Part shown: positions 38,626 through 45,457 of the stretch, piece by piece | Layout: each line of letters opens with the position of its first letter | How positions within the stretch are numbered: the first letter of the stretch is position 1 | Source: Vibrio sp. 99-8-1 | Lineage (GTDB): Bacteria; Pseudomonadota; Gammaproteobacteria; Enterobacterales; Vibrionaceae | DNA: 64,000 bases | Assembly (NCBI RefSeq): GCF_013114595.1 | Contig: NZ_VTXE01000006.1 | Span: forward strand, 1-64,000 | Direction of reading: 5' to 3' | The notes under the pieces: model-generated | The model's database searches: none | Told to the model about the DNA's origin: nothing | The model's input: the letters and a program-made list of their open reading frames with translations, nothing else | Program-made: the position numbers and the translations under genes

Positions 38626-40278
38626 AGTTAGTAGCTTGTTTTTTAGTCGTTGAAACAAACTTGGTCGAATTTCTCCTCGATTAAACAGATCTATTCGCTG
38701 AGAAATTCTGTCGAGAATGGTATCTTCGTGTTCGCCTCTGAATACTTTATTAGTTACCAGTGCTATCGCTTCGTCTACATTTTCTACTGACCAGATATGA
38801 AACTGGCTATTTTTAATACTTTCTACAACGTCTTTGTGAAGCGATAGATGTTTTAGATTTGATTTAGGTAAGATAACACCTTGTTGTCCGGTGAAGCCTT
38901 GGTGCTCACAAACACGGTAAAAACCTTCTATTTTCTCATTAAGTCCACCCACGGCTTGAACTCTTCCGAACTGATCAATAGCACCAGTTACTGCAATTTG
39001 CTGGTTTATTGGGCACTCAGATAACGCACTAACTAAGCTGCACAGCTCGGCTAATGACGCACTATCACCATCGACTTCGCAGTATGACTGCTCAAAAACG
39101 ACCGACGCAGCAAAGGGGAGTGGCTCATCAAGATCCAAGGCCGAGCTTAACAGCGCTTGCATGATCATCATACCTTTGGCGTGCAGGTTGCCACCTAGCT
39201 CTGCTTTACGTTCAACGTCCGATACATCACCATCACCGAAGTGGATGACACAGGAGATCCTAGCAGGCTCTCCGTATGAGACTGGATGACCCGGAACATC
39301 GACTACGGTTAATCCATTGACCTGACCAACTTGTTCTCCATCTGTTTCGATTATTACTTGTCCTTCCAAAATATCGTCTAACGCTCGCTTAGGAAGATAA
39401 GACTCTCGATAGTATTTTTTTTCTAACGCTTGGTCGATGTCACCAGCAGTAATACTTTTACCATCGCTTTCTAATGCGGCTTCTGAGAGTAAAGAGTTGT
39501 GCCATTGCAGACACAAAGGGACAGCGTGTTGGTCTTCTGTTTCTCTTGTTCCGGCTAGCAATAGTCGTTCAACACCACAATTTGATAGATTAGGTAAGGA
39601 GAATTGATTGATTAAACCCTTAACATAAGCGAGATAGGGAGAAATCAGTTTATCATTAATTTTCGTTTCAAGTTCTATTTCGCTAAAAATACAGAATCCG
39701 GAGTGAATATCTGAGTCAAAGTAATCTAATTCGCTCATTTGCTCTCTATCGCCAATAACAATCAGTTTTACATCAAACTTTTCGCTCGGGGGATTTACTG
39801 CTAAATGTTTTTGATCGGCACTTACTGGAGAGACCACTTCACCAAGTAGTGCTGATTTTAATATCATCCAACTCGATGGATTTGCCATTATGAGGTTTGC
39901 AGATACAACCAGGTAGCCACCATTGGCCTTAGACAGTAAGCCTTGAGAAGTACTATCTACATTGCCATTTTTCGCCTTATACTCACCTAAGATCGACTTG
40001 ATCTCTAATGTTTCAGCTTTTACTACCACTCTATCATCAGGAACTAAATGAGCTTGACGAATAGCATCAATGACCGCATTTCGGTAAATCGCATTATCTG
40101 GGGAATTAATAAGCAGTACTTTCGTCCAGTTTTTTAACTGTTCAAACTGGATAAGAGCCGCTTTCAGTCTTGGTTGTAGATCCAAAAAGGATAGGGGAGT
40201 AATAGAGTCATAATTAGCTATAACGCTACTATATTGATCTATATTTGGTACGACTGAGCGCCAATCTTCTTGATTCAT
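38620..40278 (-). CDS. Lon-type protease family protein (YcbZ/LonH-like)
   Basis: 552 residues, related to E. coli YcbZ, which also lies next to fabA. The C-terminal third is a Lon proteolytic domain: the catalytic serine is in GDSASLAEL (about residue 404) and the lysine in LNEKIEGFYR (about 446). The N-terminal part resembles a degenerate AAA-type region without a clear Walker A, followed by helical and beta segments; any ATP dependence is therefore doubtful. Substrates are unknown; a role in ribosome or translation quality control has been proposed for relatives but I cannot support it from sequence. No FtsH-like membrane helix is present. Confidence 0.87.
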   Translation of the reverse strand: MNQEDWRSVVPNIDQYSSVIANYDSITPLSFLDLQPRLKAALIQFEQLKNWTKVLLINSPDNAIYRNAVIDAIRQAHLVPDDRVVVKAETLEIKSILGEYKAKNGNVDSTSQGLLSKANGGYLVVSANLIMANPSSWMILKSALLGEVVSPVSADQKHLAVNPPSEKFDVKLIVIGDREQMSELDYFDSDIHSGFCIFSEIELETKINDKLISPYLAYVKGLINQFSLPNLSNCGVERLLLAGTRETEDQHAVPLCLQWHNSLLSEAALESDGKSITAGDIDQALEKKYYRESYLPKRALDDILEGQVIIETDGEQVGQVNGLTVVDVPGHPVSYGEPARISCVIHFGDGDVSDVERKAELGGNLHAKGMMIMQALLSSALDLDEPLPFAASVVFEQSYCEVDGDSASLAELCSLVSALSECPINQQIAVTGAIDQFGRVQAVGGLNEKIEGFYRVCEHQGFTGQQGVILPKSNLKHLSLHKDVVESIKNSQFHIWSVENVDEAIALVTNKVFRGEHEDTILDRISQRIDLFNRGEIRPSLFQRLKNKLLTN

Positions 40279-40448
40279 GGTGTCTAGCTGTTAGAAAAAG
40301 GACGTTGATTATATATAAATTAATGTAAGGCGTGTACTGATATAAACAAACTATTTAGACGTATTTATCTAAACAGGGAATAAAGTTATTCTAGTTAACA
40401 GATTTTTATATTAGCAATAAAAAATAATTGTACGCACCTAGATGATGG

Positions 40449-40461
40449 GTTACGCTGTCAC
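40449..40461 (+). promoter_or_regulatory. matS-like site in front of matP
   Basis: GTTACGCTGTCAC matches the MatP target matS (GTGACRNYGTCAC) at 12 of 13 positions. It lies 23 bp upstream of the matP start, so MatP could bind its own promoter. Confidence 0.5.
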
Positions 40462-40484
40462 CATGTTGAGCTATGGAAAATAGT

Positions 40485-40934
40485 ATGAAATACCAACAAC
40501 TTGAAAACTTAGAGTGTGGCTGGAAATGGCAATACTTAATTAAAAAATGGAAAGACGGTGAACAGATCACCAAGTATATTGATAGCAGTGATATCGAACT
40601 GGCTGTCGCGCAATTAGTCGAAATTGAGTATGAACCAGTTAAAGTTATTGATTGGATTGAACATAATATGGCTCCCGAGCTTGAAAACAAGCTTAAACAA
40701 GCCATTAGAGCCAAAAGAAAAAGGCATTTTAACGCTGAACAAGTTCATACAAAAAAGAAATCTATCGATCTAGATTATCGAGTATGGGAAAAGTTATCTA
40801 ATCAGGCCAATGAGTTAGGATGTACACTTTCTGATGCTATCGAGTATTTATTAAGTGAAGCATCTCGTACAGAAAAGGCAGCAAAAAGAGTCAGCAGCTT
40901 AAAACAAGATTTAAGTAAGTTACTTGGCGAGTAA
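40485..40934 (+). CDS. matP: Macrodomain Ter protein MatP
   Basis: MatP binds matS sites and organises the replication-terminus macrodomain, linking it to the divisome. 149 residues; the start MKYQQLENLECGWKWQYL and the basic RKRHFNAEQVHTKKKSIDLD with the ribbon-helix-helix strand are almost identical to E. coli MatP, followed by the C-terminal coiled coil (RVSSLKQDLSKLLG). The ATG at 40485 gives this conserved N-terminus; an ATG at 40473 adds four residues. It sits about 450 bp from the dif site, unlike E. coli where the two are far apart. A matS-like site precedes it. Confidence 0.95.
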   Translation: MKYQQLENLECGWKWQYLIKKWKDGEQITKYIDSSDIELAVAQLVEIEYEPVKVIDWIEHNMAPELENKLKQAIRAKRKRHFNAEQVHTKKKSIDLDYRVWEKLSNQANELGCTLSDAIEYLLSEASRTEKAAKRVSSLKQDLSKLLGE

Positions 40935-40951
40935 CCAAAAGGAGAAGCTTT

Positions 40952-41263
40952 ATGATGTATGTAATTATTGCGGGTGCTCTAGTTGTATTTTGGCTGGTTG
41001 CAGTAGATAGGCCTATCTTAAAAATGGATTTTAAGGATGGTGAGTTAATTAAGCATAAAGGTAATCTACCACATGGCTTTGGCCATAACTGTCGTGAAAT
41101 AGCACATAAAACGCCATTTTCAGGAACTGTAAAGGTCTACATGACGCGTTCAGGAGCAAAAATAAAGTTTTCTAAGTCAGTTCCTCATAAAACGCAGCAA
41201 AGAATCCGAAACGTGTTTCCTCATCAAGGTTTTTCAAGTAAAGGCAATAAGAAAGCTCATTAG
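40952..41263 (+). CDS. DUF3634 family small membrane protein
   Basis: 103 residues, DUF3634 family, so far seen mainly in Vibrio. One N-terminal membrane helix (about residues 3-18, YVIIAGALVVFWLVAV) is followed by a basic domain with GNLPHGFGHNCREIAHKTPFSGTVKVY and a Lys/Arg-rich tail. It lies 17 bp after matP with its own AAGGAG ribosome-binding site and is likely cotranscribed with it. Function unknown. Confidence 0.8.
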   Translation: MMYVIIAGALVVFWLVAVDRPILKMDFKDGELIKHKGNLPHGFGHNCREIAHKTPFSGTVKVYMTRSGAKIKFSKSVPHKTQQRIRNVFPHQGFSSKGNKKAH

Positions 41264-41289
41264 GATTACAGAACAATTAACAAACAAAG

Positions 41290-41309
41290 CCCACAGTTGT
41301 GGGTTTTTT
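41290..41309 (+). terminator. Terminator after the DUF3634 gene
   Basis: CCCACA-GT-TGTGGG followed by TTTTTT; closes the matP unit on the side facing dif. Confidence 0.88.
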
Positions 41310-41388
41310 AGTGTCTAGATTTAGTGGAGCGTACGAATCTAGATTGGTATTTTAGTTCAGATATCGTTAAATTGTTCTCCTACCTACA

Positions 41389-41416
41389 AGTTCGCATTAG
41401 GTATATTATGTTAAAT
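41389..41416 (+). other. dif: dif site (XerC/XerD chromosome dimer resolution site)
   Basis: A 28-bp XerCD site. The XerC-side arm is AGTTCGCATTA (one change from AGTGCGCATTA), the central region GGTATA, and the XerD-side arm TTATGTTAAAT is a perfect match to E. coli and Vibrio cholerae dif as I remember them. Overall it differs from a Vibrio-type consensus at two positions. The neighbourhood agrees: matP is next door, FtsK-XerCD sites mark the terminus, and in V. cholerae dif1 lies between the fabA and cco loci, as here. Gene polarity also changes near this point. It is probably the functional dif of chromosome I, or a phage-altered copy. Confidence 0.85.
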
Positions 41417-41555
41417 AGGATTTGTGACGGGATGTGATTGCCTCGCCCCTCTATCAGTCTTGAATCAACCCTTTGATTTTGCGTTGTAAATAACATTACC
41501 TCTGATTTGAGTTTTTAGCCTGCTCTTGCAGGTCTACTGCTCAAAATCATCAAAT

Positions 41556-41720
41556 TTAATGGGGCTTGTTTTTTCTTCTGAGTTTTGTGAATCTTCGCGC
41601 TTTTTTACCAGCAGCACTGAGTTTCTTTCTCATGGCTGCAGCAAACTTCTTGTTTGTTTTCCATTTGCGTTTGGTCGCGTTCCCGCCTTTTCGCTCTGCT
41701 TGTTTTGCGGACCTGCCTAT
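41556..41720 (-). pseudogene. Lys/Arg-rich frame without a start (fragment)
   Basis: An open frame of 54 codons, ending in TAA at 41556, that begins directly after the stop of the small membrane peptide in the same frame. Over a third of its residues are Lys or Arg (for example RRFTKLRRKNKPH at the end; KRKWKTNKKF in the middle). It has no ATG, GTG or TTG start except an internal ATG at about codon 30. The even, strongly basic composition looks protein-derived. It may be the remnant of a nucleic-acid-binding protein or a small gene lost by mutation. No family recognised. Confidence 0.35.
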
Positions 41721-41837
41721 TTAATTTTTAATTAGTTTGATTAAAAGCGCACTGACGATAACCACAAAAACTACTGTTGCCATGCTGCGATCGAGTTTTA
41801 GTTCCAAGGGCTGGAATGCCGATACGGAGTAAAACAT
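41721..41837 (-). CDS. Small single-helix membrane peptide, 38 residues
   Basis: ATG at 41837; product MFYSVSAFQPLELKLDRSMA followed by a hydrophobic helix TVVFVVIVSALLI and a basic end LIKLIKN. This is the shape of very small membrane proteins such as type I toxins or filamentous phage minor coat proteins; the ATG has no strong ribosome-binding site. An internal ATG (codon 19) would give a 20-residue helix only. The neighbour on the 3' side is the basic frame in the same reading frame. Function unknown; whether it is expressed is open. Confidence 0.3.
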   Translation of the reverse strand: MFYSVSAFQPLELKLDRSMATVVFVVIVSALLIKLIKN

Positions 41838-41942
41838 GGCTGTATATTGATATAAATTAATACCAACTATGCTTGCTACCCTGTCTTTTTGATAACATTT
41901 ATCTACTTTGCATTCTATACGCTAATTGCGTACACTTGTCCT

Positions 41943-42275
41943 ATGAAAAGTGTATTTGTTGAATCAACCATATTTGAAAAGTACCGAAATGAGTACCTTA
42001 GTGATGAGGAGTTTCGGCTGTTTCAAGCGGAACTTATGTCCAACCCTAAACAAGGTGATGTGATTCAAGGTACAGGTGGTTTGCGTAAGATTCGAGTCGC
42101 AAGTAAAGGTAAGGGAAAACGCGGTGGATCTCGTGTTATCTATTACTTCCTTGATGAGAATAGACGTTTCTATTTACTTACTATATACGGTAAAACTGAA
42201 ATGTCGGATCTAACGACAGACCAAAAGAAGCAGTTAAAAGGTTTTATGGAGGCGTGGCGTTATGAGCAATCGTGA
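41943..42275 (+). CDS. higB2: Toxin HigB-2 (RelE-type mRNA interferase)
   Basis: 110-residue toxin of the HigB/RelE superfamily, nearly identical in pattern to V. cholerae HigB-2, which cleaves mRNA on the ribosome. Motifs: MKSVFVESTIFEKYR, YLSDEEFRLFQAEL, GDVIQGTGGLRKIRVAS, KGKGKRGGSRVIYYF, and YLLTIYGK. The frame extends to 41889, but the ATG at 41943 reproduces the known start. A TTGCAT-17-TACACT promoter-like pair (41908-41936) lies right before the start, which would give a nearly leaderless message. It overlaps higA2 by 14 bp. In V. cholerae this pair is a superintegron cassette; no attC was seen here. Confidence 0.93.
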   Translation: MKSVFVESTIFEKYRNEYLSDEEFRLFQAELMSNPKQGDVIQGTGGLRKIRVASKGKGKRGGSRVIYYFLDENRRFYLLTIYGKTEMSDLTTDQKKQLKGFMEAWRYEQS

Positions 42276-42576
42276 CTTATTTTCAGAATTAAGCTCAGCT
42301 CTTGTAGAAGCAAAAGAGCACTCAGAGGGAAAACTTACTCTGAAAACCCACCAAGTTAGTGAAACAAGCGCTCTTGATATTTCACCTGATGAAATCGTTA
42401 ATATCCGAGAGCAGTTCAATATGTCTCGCGGTGTATTTGCTCGTTTACTTCATACATCATCAAGAACGTTAGAAAACTGGGAACAAGGGCGTAGCGCACC
42501 TAATGGACAAGCTGTGACGCTTTTAAAATTAGTACAACGTCACCCTGAAACTCTAACCCACATCGCTGAGCTGTAA
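42262..42576 (+). CDS. higA2: Antitoxin HigA-2 (Xre-type)
   Basis: 104-residue antitoxin. The N-terminal about 40 residues are the flexible [17 protein letters not shown] part (MSNRDLFSELSSALVEAKEH), and the C-terminal half is an Xre/Cro helix-turn-helix (FNMSRGVFARLLHTSSRTLENWEQG) that represses the operon. Starts inside higB2 with translational coupling; toxin-first order is usual for hig loci. It ends at a weak hairpin shared with the convergent lipoprotein gene. Confidence 0.93.
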   Translation: MSNRDLFSELSSALVEAKEHSEGKLTLKTHQVSETSALDISPDEIVNIREQFNMSRGVFARLLHTSSRTLENWEQGRSAPNGQAVTLLKLVQRHPETLTHIAEL

Positions 42577-42608
42577 TTTAGAAAACCGTCTGTGGTGGGC
42601 TTTAAACA

Positions 42609-42631
42609 AACATGATTCGCATTGTTTGACT
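42609..42631. terminator. Weak bidirectional hairpin between higA2 and lipoprotein gene
   Basis: CAAAC(A)ATG-CGAAT-CATGTTTG on the minus strand, about 8 bp with a bulge, followed by TTTAAA. Placed between convergent genes. Confidence 0.35.
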
Positions 42632-42636
42632 AAGTA

Positions 42637-43212
42637 TCAAAAACCATAAAAGTTAGTCTGCCAAGACGTTCCATTTGTTTTTTTCTTTAAGTCTGCATTT
42701 AACATGTCCTCTATCTTTCCACCATCCCCATAGTCAAATCTCGGTAACGTTGTCCTATCTGAAAGGATTTTTTCTTCATATATATTATGAGAGGCTGTAA
42801 TTTTGTCGCTTTTTATATTCATTTTTGCGACGGCATTGATAATTCGTGTTTCATCATATATTGAACCGTTGGAAGTAACACACCTTATTTGATTTGTAAC
42901 ATAGAAGCCGGGTTTAATTGAATGAAAAATAACGTAAGAATTAACTTTATTGGGCTGAAATCCAAGGATAATTGGTTCGTCACTAAATCCTCCTCCTGCT
43001 ATCATTTCTTTCACTGTTATTTCAACGTTTTGACAATTATATAAATTTGTTTCTGTTCTTGGCTCTAACCCGATGACGAGTGCTCCTTCACCAGTAGGTT
43101 CAGGAAGATCATGTATAGAGTAAGTTGCATTATCTACTGCAACATATTGTGGTTTATTAGCACATGCTTGTAATAGACTCACTGCACAAAGGCATAGTAG
43201 TGTTTTCTTCAT
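42637..43212 (-). CDS. Predicted lipoprotein of unknown function
   Basis: 191 residues from the ATG at 43212, the better start because it puts a lipoprotein signal first: MKKTLLCLCAVSLLQAC with the lipid-modified cysteine at residue 17 in LLQAC. The mature part has two more cysteines (NLYNCQNVEI, NQIRCVTSN) and no recognised domain; a beta-rich fold is plausible. It lies between convergent higA2 and a decayed TolA-like fragment on the same strand, so the two may once have been an operon. The remnant's stop is about 55 bp from this start. Function cannot be named. Confidence 0.7.
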   Translation of the reverse strand: MKKTLLCLCAVSLLQACANKPQYVAVDNATYSIHDLPEPTGEGALVIGLEPRTETNLYNCQNVEITVKEMIAGGGFSDEPIILGFQPNKVNSYVIFHSIKPGFYVTNQIRCVTSNGSIYDETRIINAVAKMNIKSDKITASHNIYEEKILSDRTTLPRFDYGDGGKIEDMLNADLKKKTNGTSWQTNFYGF

Positions 43213-43266
43213 GTTTATGTGTCTCAAAATGGTAATTTTGAGCCTTAGATATGGCCTTTAAAAAAA

Positions 43267-43515
43267 CTAAGGTGACAACGTAAGGTTTATATCAAGTAAT
43301 GAATCCCTTACCTTTTGATTTTTTGGTGCCGGAAGTACTTCAACTTGTTCTATTGCAATAACTGATTGTTCGCATAGTTCATGATCACCAGATATTACTT
43401 TAATACTTTCAACAACATTCTCTTTTTCATTCTCAGATTTTGAGAGAGTAATTTTAATTCTACATTCTTTACCAACAAACTTTTCAGGACTCCTATCGAA
43501 CCACTTCTCTTGTTC
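43267..43515 (-). pseudogene. TolA C-terminal domain fragment
   Basis: 82 codons in frame matching the TolA domain III: the conserved start GKECRIKITLS, then SGDHELCEQSVIAIEQ and the ending LLDINLTLSP. The two conserved cysteines (CRI and LCE) and the Pro region (VLPAP) are kept. There is no ATG, GTG or TTG in the frame; in-frame TAA (43516) and TAG lie directly upstream, where the rest of the domain should begin (SNIEQSY is readable between them). It is therefore a fragment or nonsense-mutated relic, not the housekeeping tolA of the tol-pal operon. Full TolA binds TolB and Pal and is a receptor for filamentous phages. Confidence 0.7.
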
Positions 43516-43683
43516 TTAATATGACTGTTCTATGTTGCTCTAGTGCTTTACGGAATTATTTACTATTAGGGAAGAAATAGAATTACAACTTTTGGATTTA
43601 CGAAAGGAAGAGCTGCTTGTGAGCATGTAGTGACATAATCTCTTAATGTAGCTCACTATGCGTATCTGGATTGAGAAATAGCA

Positions 43684-43707
43684 AGGGAATGATAAGCTTC
43701 ATTCCCT
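43684..43707 (-). terminator. Hairpin after the DUF1566/EF-hand gene
   Basis: AGGGAATGA-TAAGCT-TCATTCCCT, 9-bp stem 28 bp past the stop; no long T-run on the minus side, so strength is moderate. Confidence 0.6.
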
Positions 43708-43734
43708 ATCTCTATAAGTTAATCACTACACGAG

Positions 43735-45315
43735 TTATTTTTTTCTGCGTTTTGGCGGCTCTGGAAGTTCATCTTCTGTGATATAACCGTCCCCGTTTTT
43801 GTCAATGCGGTTGAAATCATTTTTCAGTGGTCCTTGCACTTCAGACTTTGATAGTTTGCCGTCGCCATTTCTATCCATATTGATCATCGGATTACCACGC
43901 TGGTCTTGCGGTTTTAGGCGTTCCGAGTCACCAAATTCTTTGACGGCAGGCTTCATTCCGCCCTGCACTTTCATATCCATGCCCGCTTCTGTTCCATCCA
44001 GTACATACTGTTTACTATCACGTTCAATTTGACTTGGGTTTTCGATAAATTGAGTATTGCTATCCGTCACGCAACGCACATAGTTTTTATAACGAACAGC
44101 ATCACCTTGCGGACCATGGCCTTGTGGATAATCTTGCCCTGCATAGGTTTTAGGGTCACTTCGCTGCGCTCCCGCCCCATGAACATCTACCCATTGGTTA
44201 TTCATGTAACCAAGTGAACGGCCAAAAGCGATATACGACGCATTCTTGCTGTTTTTGAGGTTTTGATGAGTGGTGCTACTCCAATAGTTGGGATAATCAA
44301 TTTTTTCGCCTTCATTGATTATGCTCGTCACCGAAAAACTCGAATCTATGGCTGCACTATTGCTGGTATCCGGTGATTTAGTGTAATCAACGATGGACTG
44401 CAGTTCTTTTGCATTCGGTAAACGCCAGTCATTGCTGCCAGCTAATTCTAAGTTTTCACAATATTCCAGAGCAGAAAACCACTCCATACCGTGTTCACTA
44501 TCACCTTGCTGCCATGTCAATCCTGTTGCTTTATCATTAACGGTTTTATTACCATTATCAACAAATTGGTTAATGCCATAATCTGTGTTGCCCCGAACAG
44601 TTAATAGGTAAAACGTCTTATCACCACCACGAGGAGAGGTAGCGCCATACCCTTTAATTCGGCCATCAATAAAATTAACCCCAAAAATGGTCTCATCTCC
44701 ATTCATGGTGGTTGAAACATATTTGGTGCTGCTTAGATATTGGGAATCAATCAGTCGTTCACCGGCATCTAAATCTCCTGACTCAAACGCAAACATAGAG
44801 TGATCGATGAAAGGTCGGATCGTGTACGTCCCTGCTCCATTAATGCCACTAGGATCTTCGCCATCAAACATCATCAATGAATAGAGTTCTTTGATCGTAG
44901 GAACACGCCAATCGCTATGGCCACCAAGTTCTAGGGACGCGGCATACAGTTGTCCTTCATTATAACTCACCTTATCAGCAGCAGTTATATTGCCATCACC
45001 GTTAATATCTGTTGTTTGTGCCCATTGTAGCCCAGTGTTGTTGTCGAGCACTGTTCCGTCATTATTTAAGGTGTAGCTTGGGGAATAGCCTTGATATTGA
45101 GCATCTTGACCTGCGCCCTGCTTACCCGCCATAGCGCATTGATTTAGAACATTTGAGGTGTCTGAGCACTGTGTCTGATTTGTATCAACTATGGTGTAAC
45201 GGTAAGGGGATTCTGTCGCAGAAACCCCACTGCCCCACATTAAAGCCATAACTGATGCAAGTATTGAAAAGCGCGGTAATGAATGTTGGGTGTTTGAATT
45301 TATAGTATGACTCAT
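43735..45315 (-). CDS. Exported DUF1566-repeat protein with EF-hand calcium motifs
   Basis: 526 residues with a signal-like N-terminus (hydrophobic residues about 16-32, cleavage near SATES). Two DUF1566/Lcl-type domains are visible: each has a TGLxWxQ start (NTGLQWAQ, ATGLTWQQ), a W-R-(V/L)-P-x-x-K-E-L motif (DWRVPTIKEL; DWRLPNAKEL), and a YVR.V / SST. ending (PNYWSSTT, NYVRCVT). Calcium sites: DINGDGNITAAD at 103-114, DRNGDGKLSKSE at 481-492 and DKNGDGYITEDE at 505-516, the last two a classic EF-hand pair. It lies 142 bp downstream of the response-regulator gene on the same strand. The role is unknown; calcium binding is inferred from the motifs. Confidence 0.82.
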   Translation of the reverse strand: MSHTINSNTQHSLPRFSILASVMALMWGSGVSATESPYRYTIVDTNQTQCSDTSNVLNQCAMAGKQGAGQDAQYQGYSPSYTLNNDGTVLDNNTGLQWAQTTDINGDGNITAADKVSYNEGQLYAASLELGGHSDWRVPTIKELYSLMMFDGEDPSGINGAGTYTIRPFIDHSMFAFESGDLDAGERLIDSQYLSSTKYVSTTMNGDETIFGVNFIDGRIKGYGATSPRGGDKTFYLLTVRGNTDYGINQFVDNGNKTVNDKATGLTWQQGDSEHGMEWFSALEYCENLELAGSNDWRLPNAKELQSIVDYTKSPDTSNSAAIDSSFSVTSIINEGEKIDYPNYWSSTTHQNLKNSKNASYIAFGRSLGYMNNQWVDVHGAGAQRSDPKTYAGQDYPQGHGPQGDAVRYKNYVRCVTDSNTQFIENPSQIERDSKQYVLDGTEAGMDMKVQGGMKPAVKEFGDSERLKPQDQRGNPMINMDRNGDGKLSKSEVQGPLKNDFNRIDKNGDGYITEDELPEPPKRRKK

Positions 45316-45457
45316 AGTTTTCCTCGTTATAGGATATCTTTTGTTCTGTTAACTATGAGCTGAAAATGTGTAGCTAATATGGAGAAAATAAGGAGGTGCA
45401 ATTAGGATAACTGAATCTTTGTATGCCAAATCGCTTTTACTTTATCTCAAACCGTTT

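Larger units (their letters stand above)
41310..41942. other. Gene-poor region carrying dif
   Basis: About 630 bp with the dif site (41389-41416), an 8-bp inverted repeat TCTAGATT / AATCTAGA (41314-41343), and two small minus-strand frames described separately. No full-size gene was found. Confidence 0.6.
43213..43734. other. Decayed region with TolA-domain remnant
   Basis: 522 bp without an intact gene. It contains the start-less TolA-C frame (43267-43515) and, on the plus strand at about 43540-43632, a 30-codon frame with strongly protein-like content (for example REEIELQLLDLRKEELLVSM) but no start. Both look like remnants. Confidence 0.5.

Noticed and set aside
41526..41735. Plus-strand 69-codon frame near dif
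   Set aside because: It is the antisense of the Lys/Arg-rich frame; its Ser/Phe/Cys-rich composition is the expected mirror of AAA/AAG codons.
41735..41762. XerC-like AGTGCGC on the minus strand
   Set aside because: No matching XerD arm at the required spacing; coincides with codons of the small membrane peptide.
41310..42636. Superintegron attC sites around higBA2
   Set aside because: No repeats with the VCR-type core and long palindrome were seen, despite the pair being a known cassette in V. cholerae.
42696..42710. Second dif-like XerD arm (ATGTTAAAT) in the lipoprotein gene
   Set aside because: Only nine of the eleven XerD-arm bases agree and the XerC arm is absent; it is ordinary coding sequence (codons for MLN).
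43272..43284. matS-like 13-mer GTGACAACGTAAG
   Set aside because: Two mismatches, one in the conserved right arm; not distinguishable from chance.
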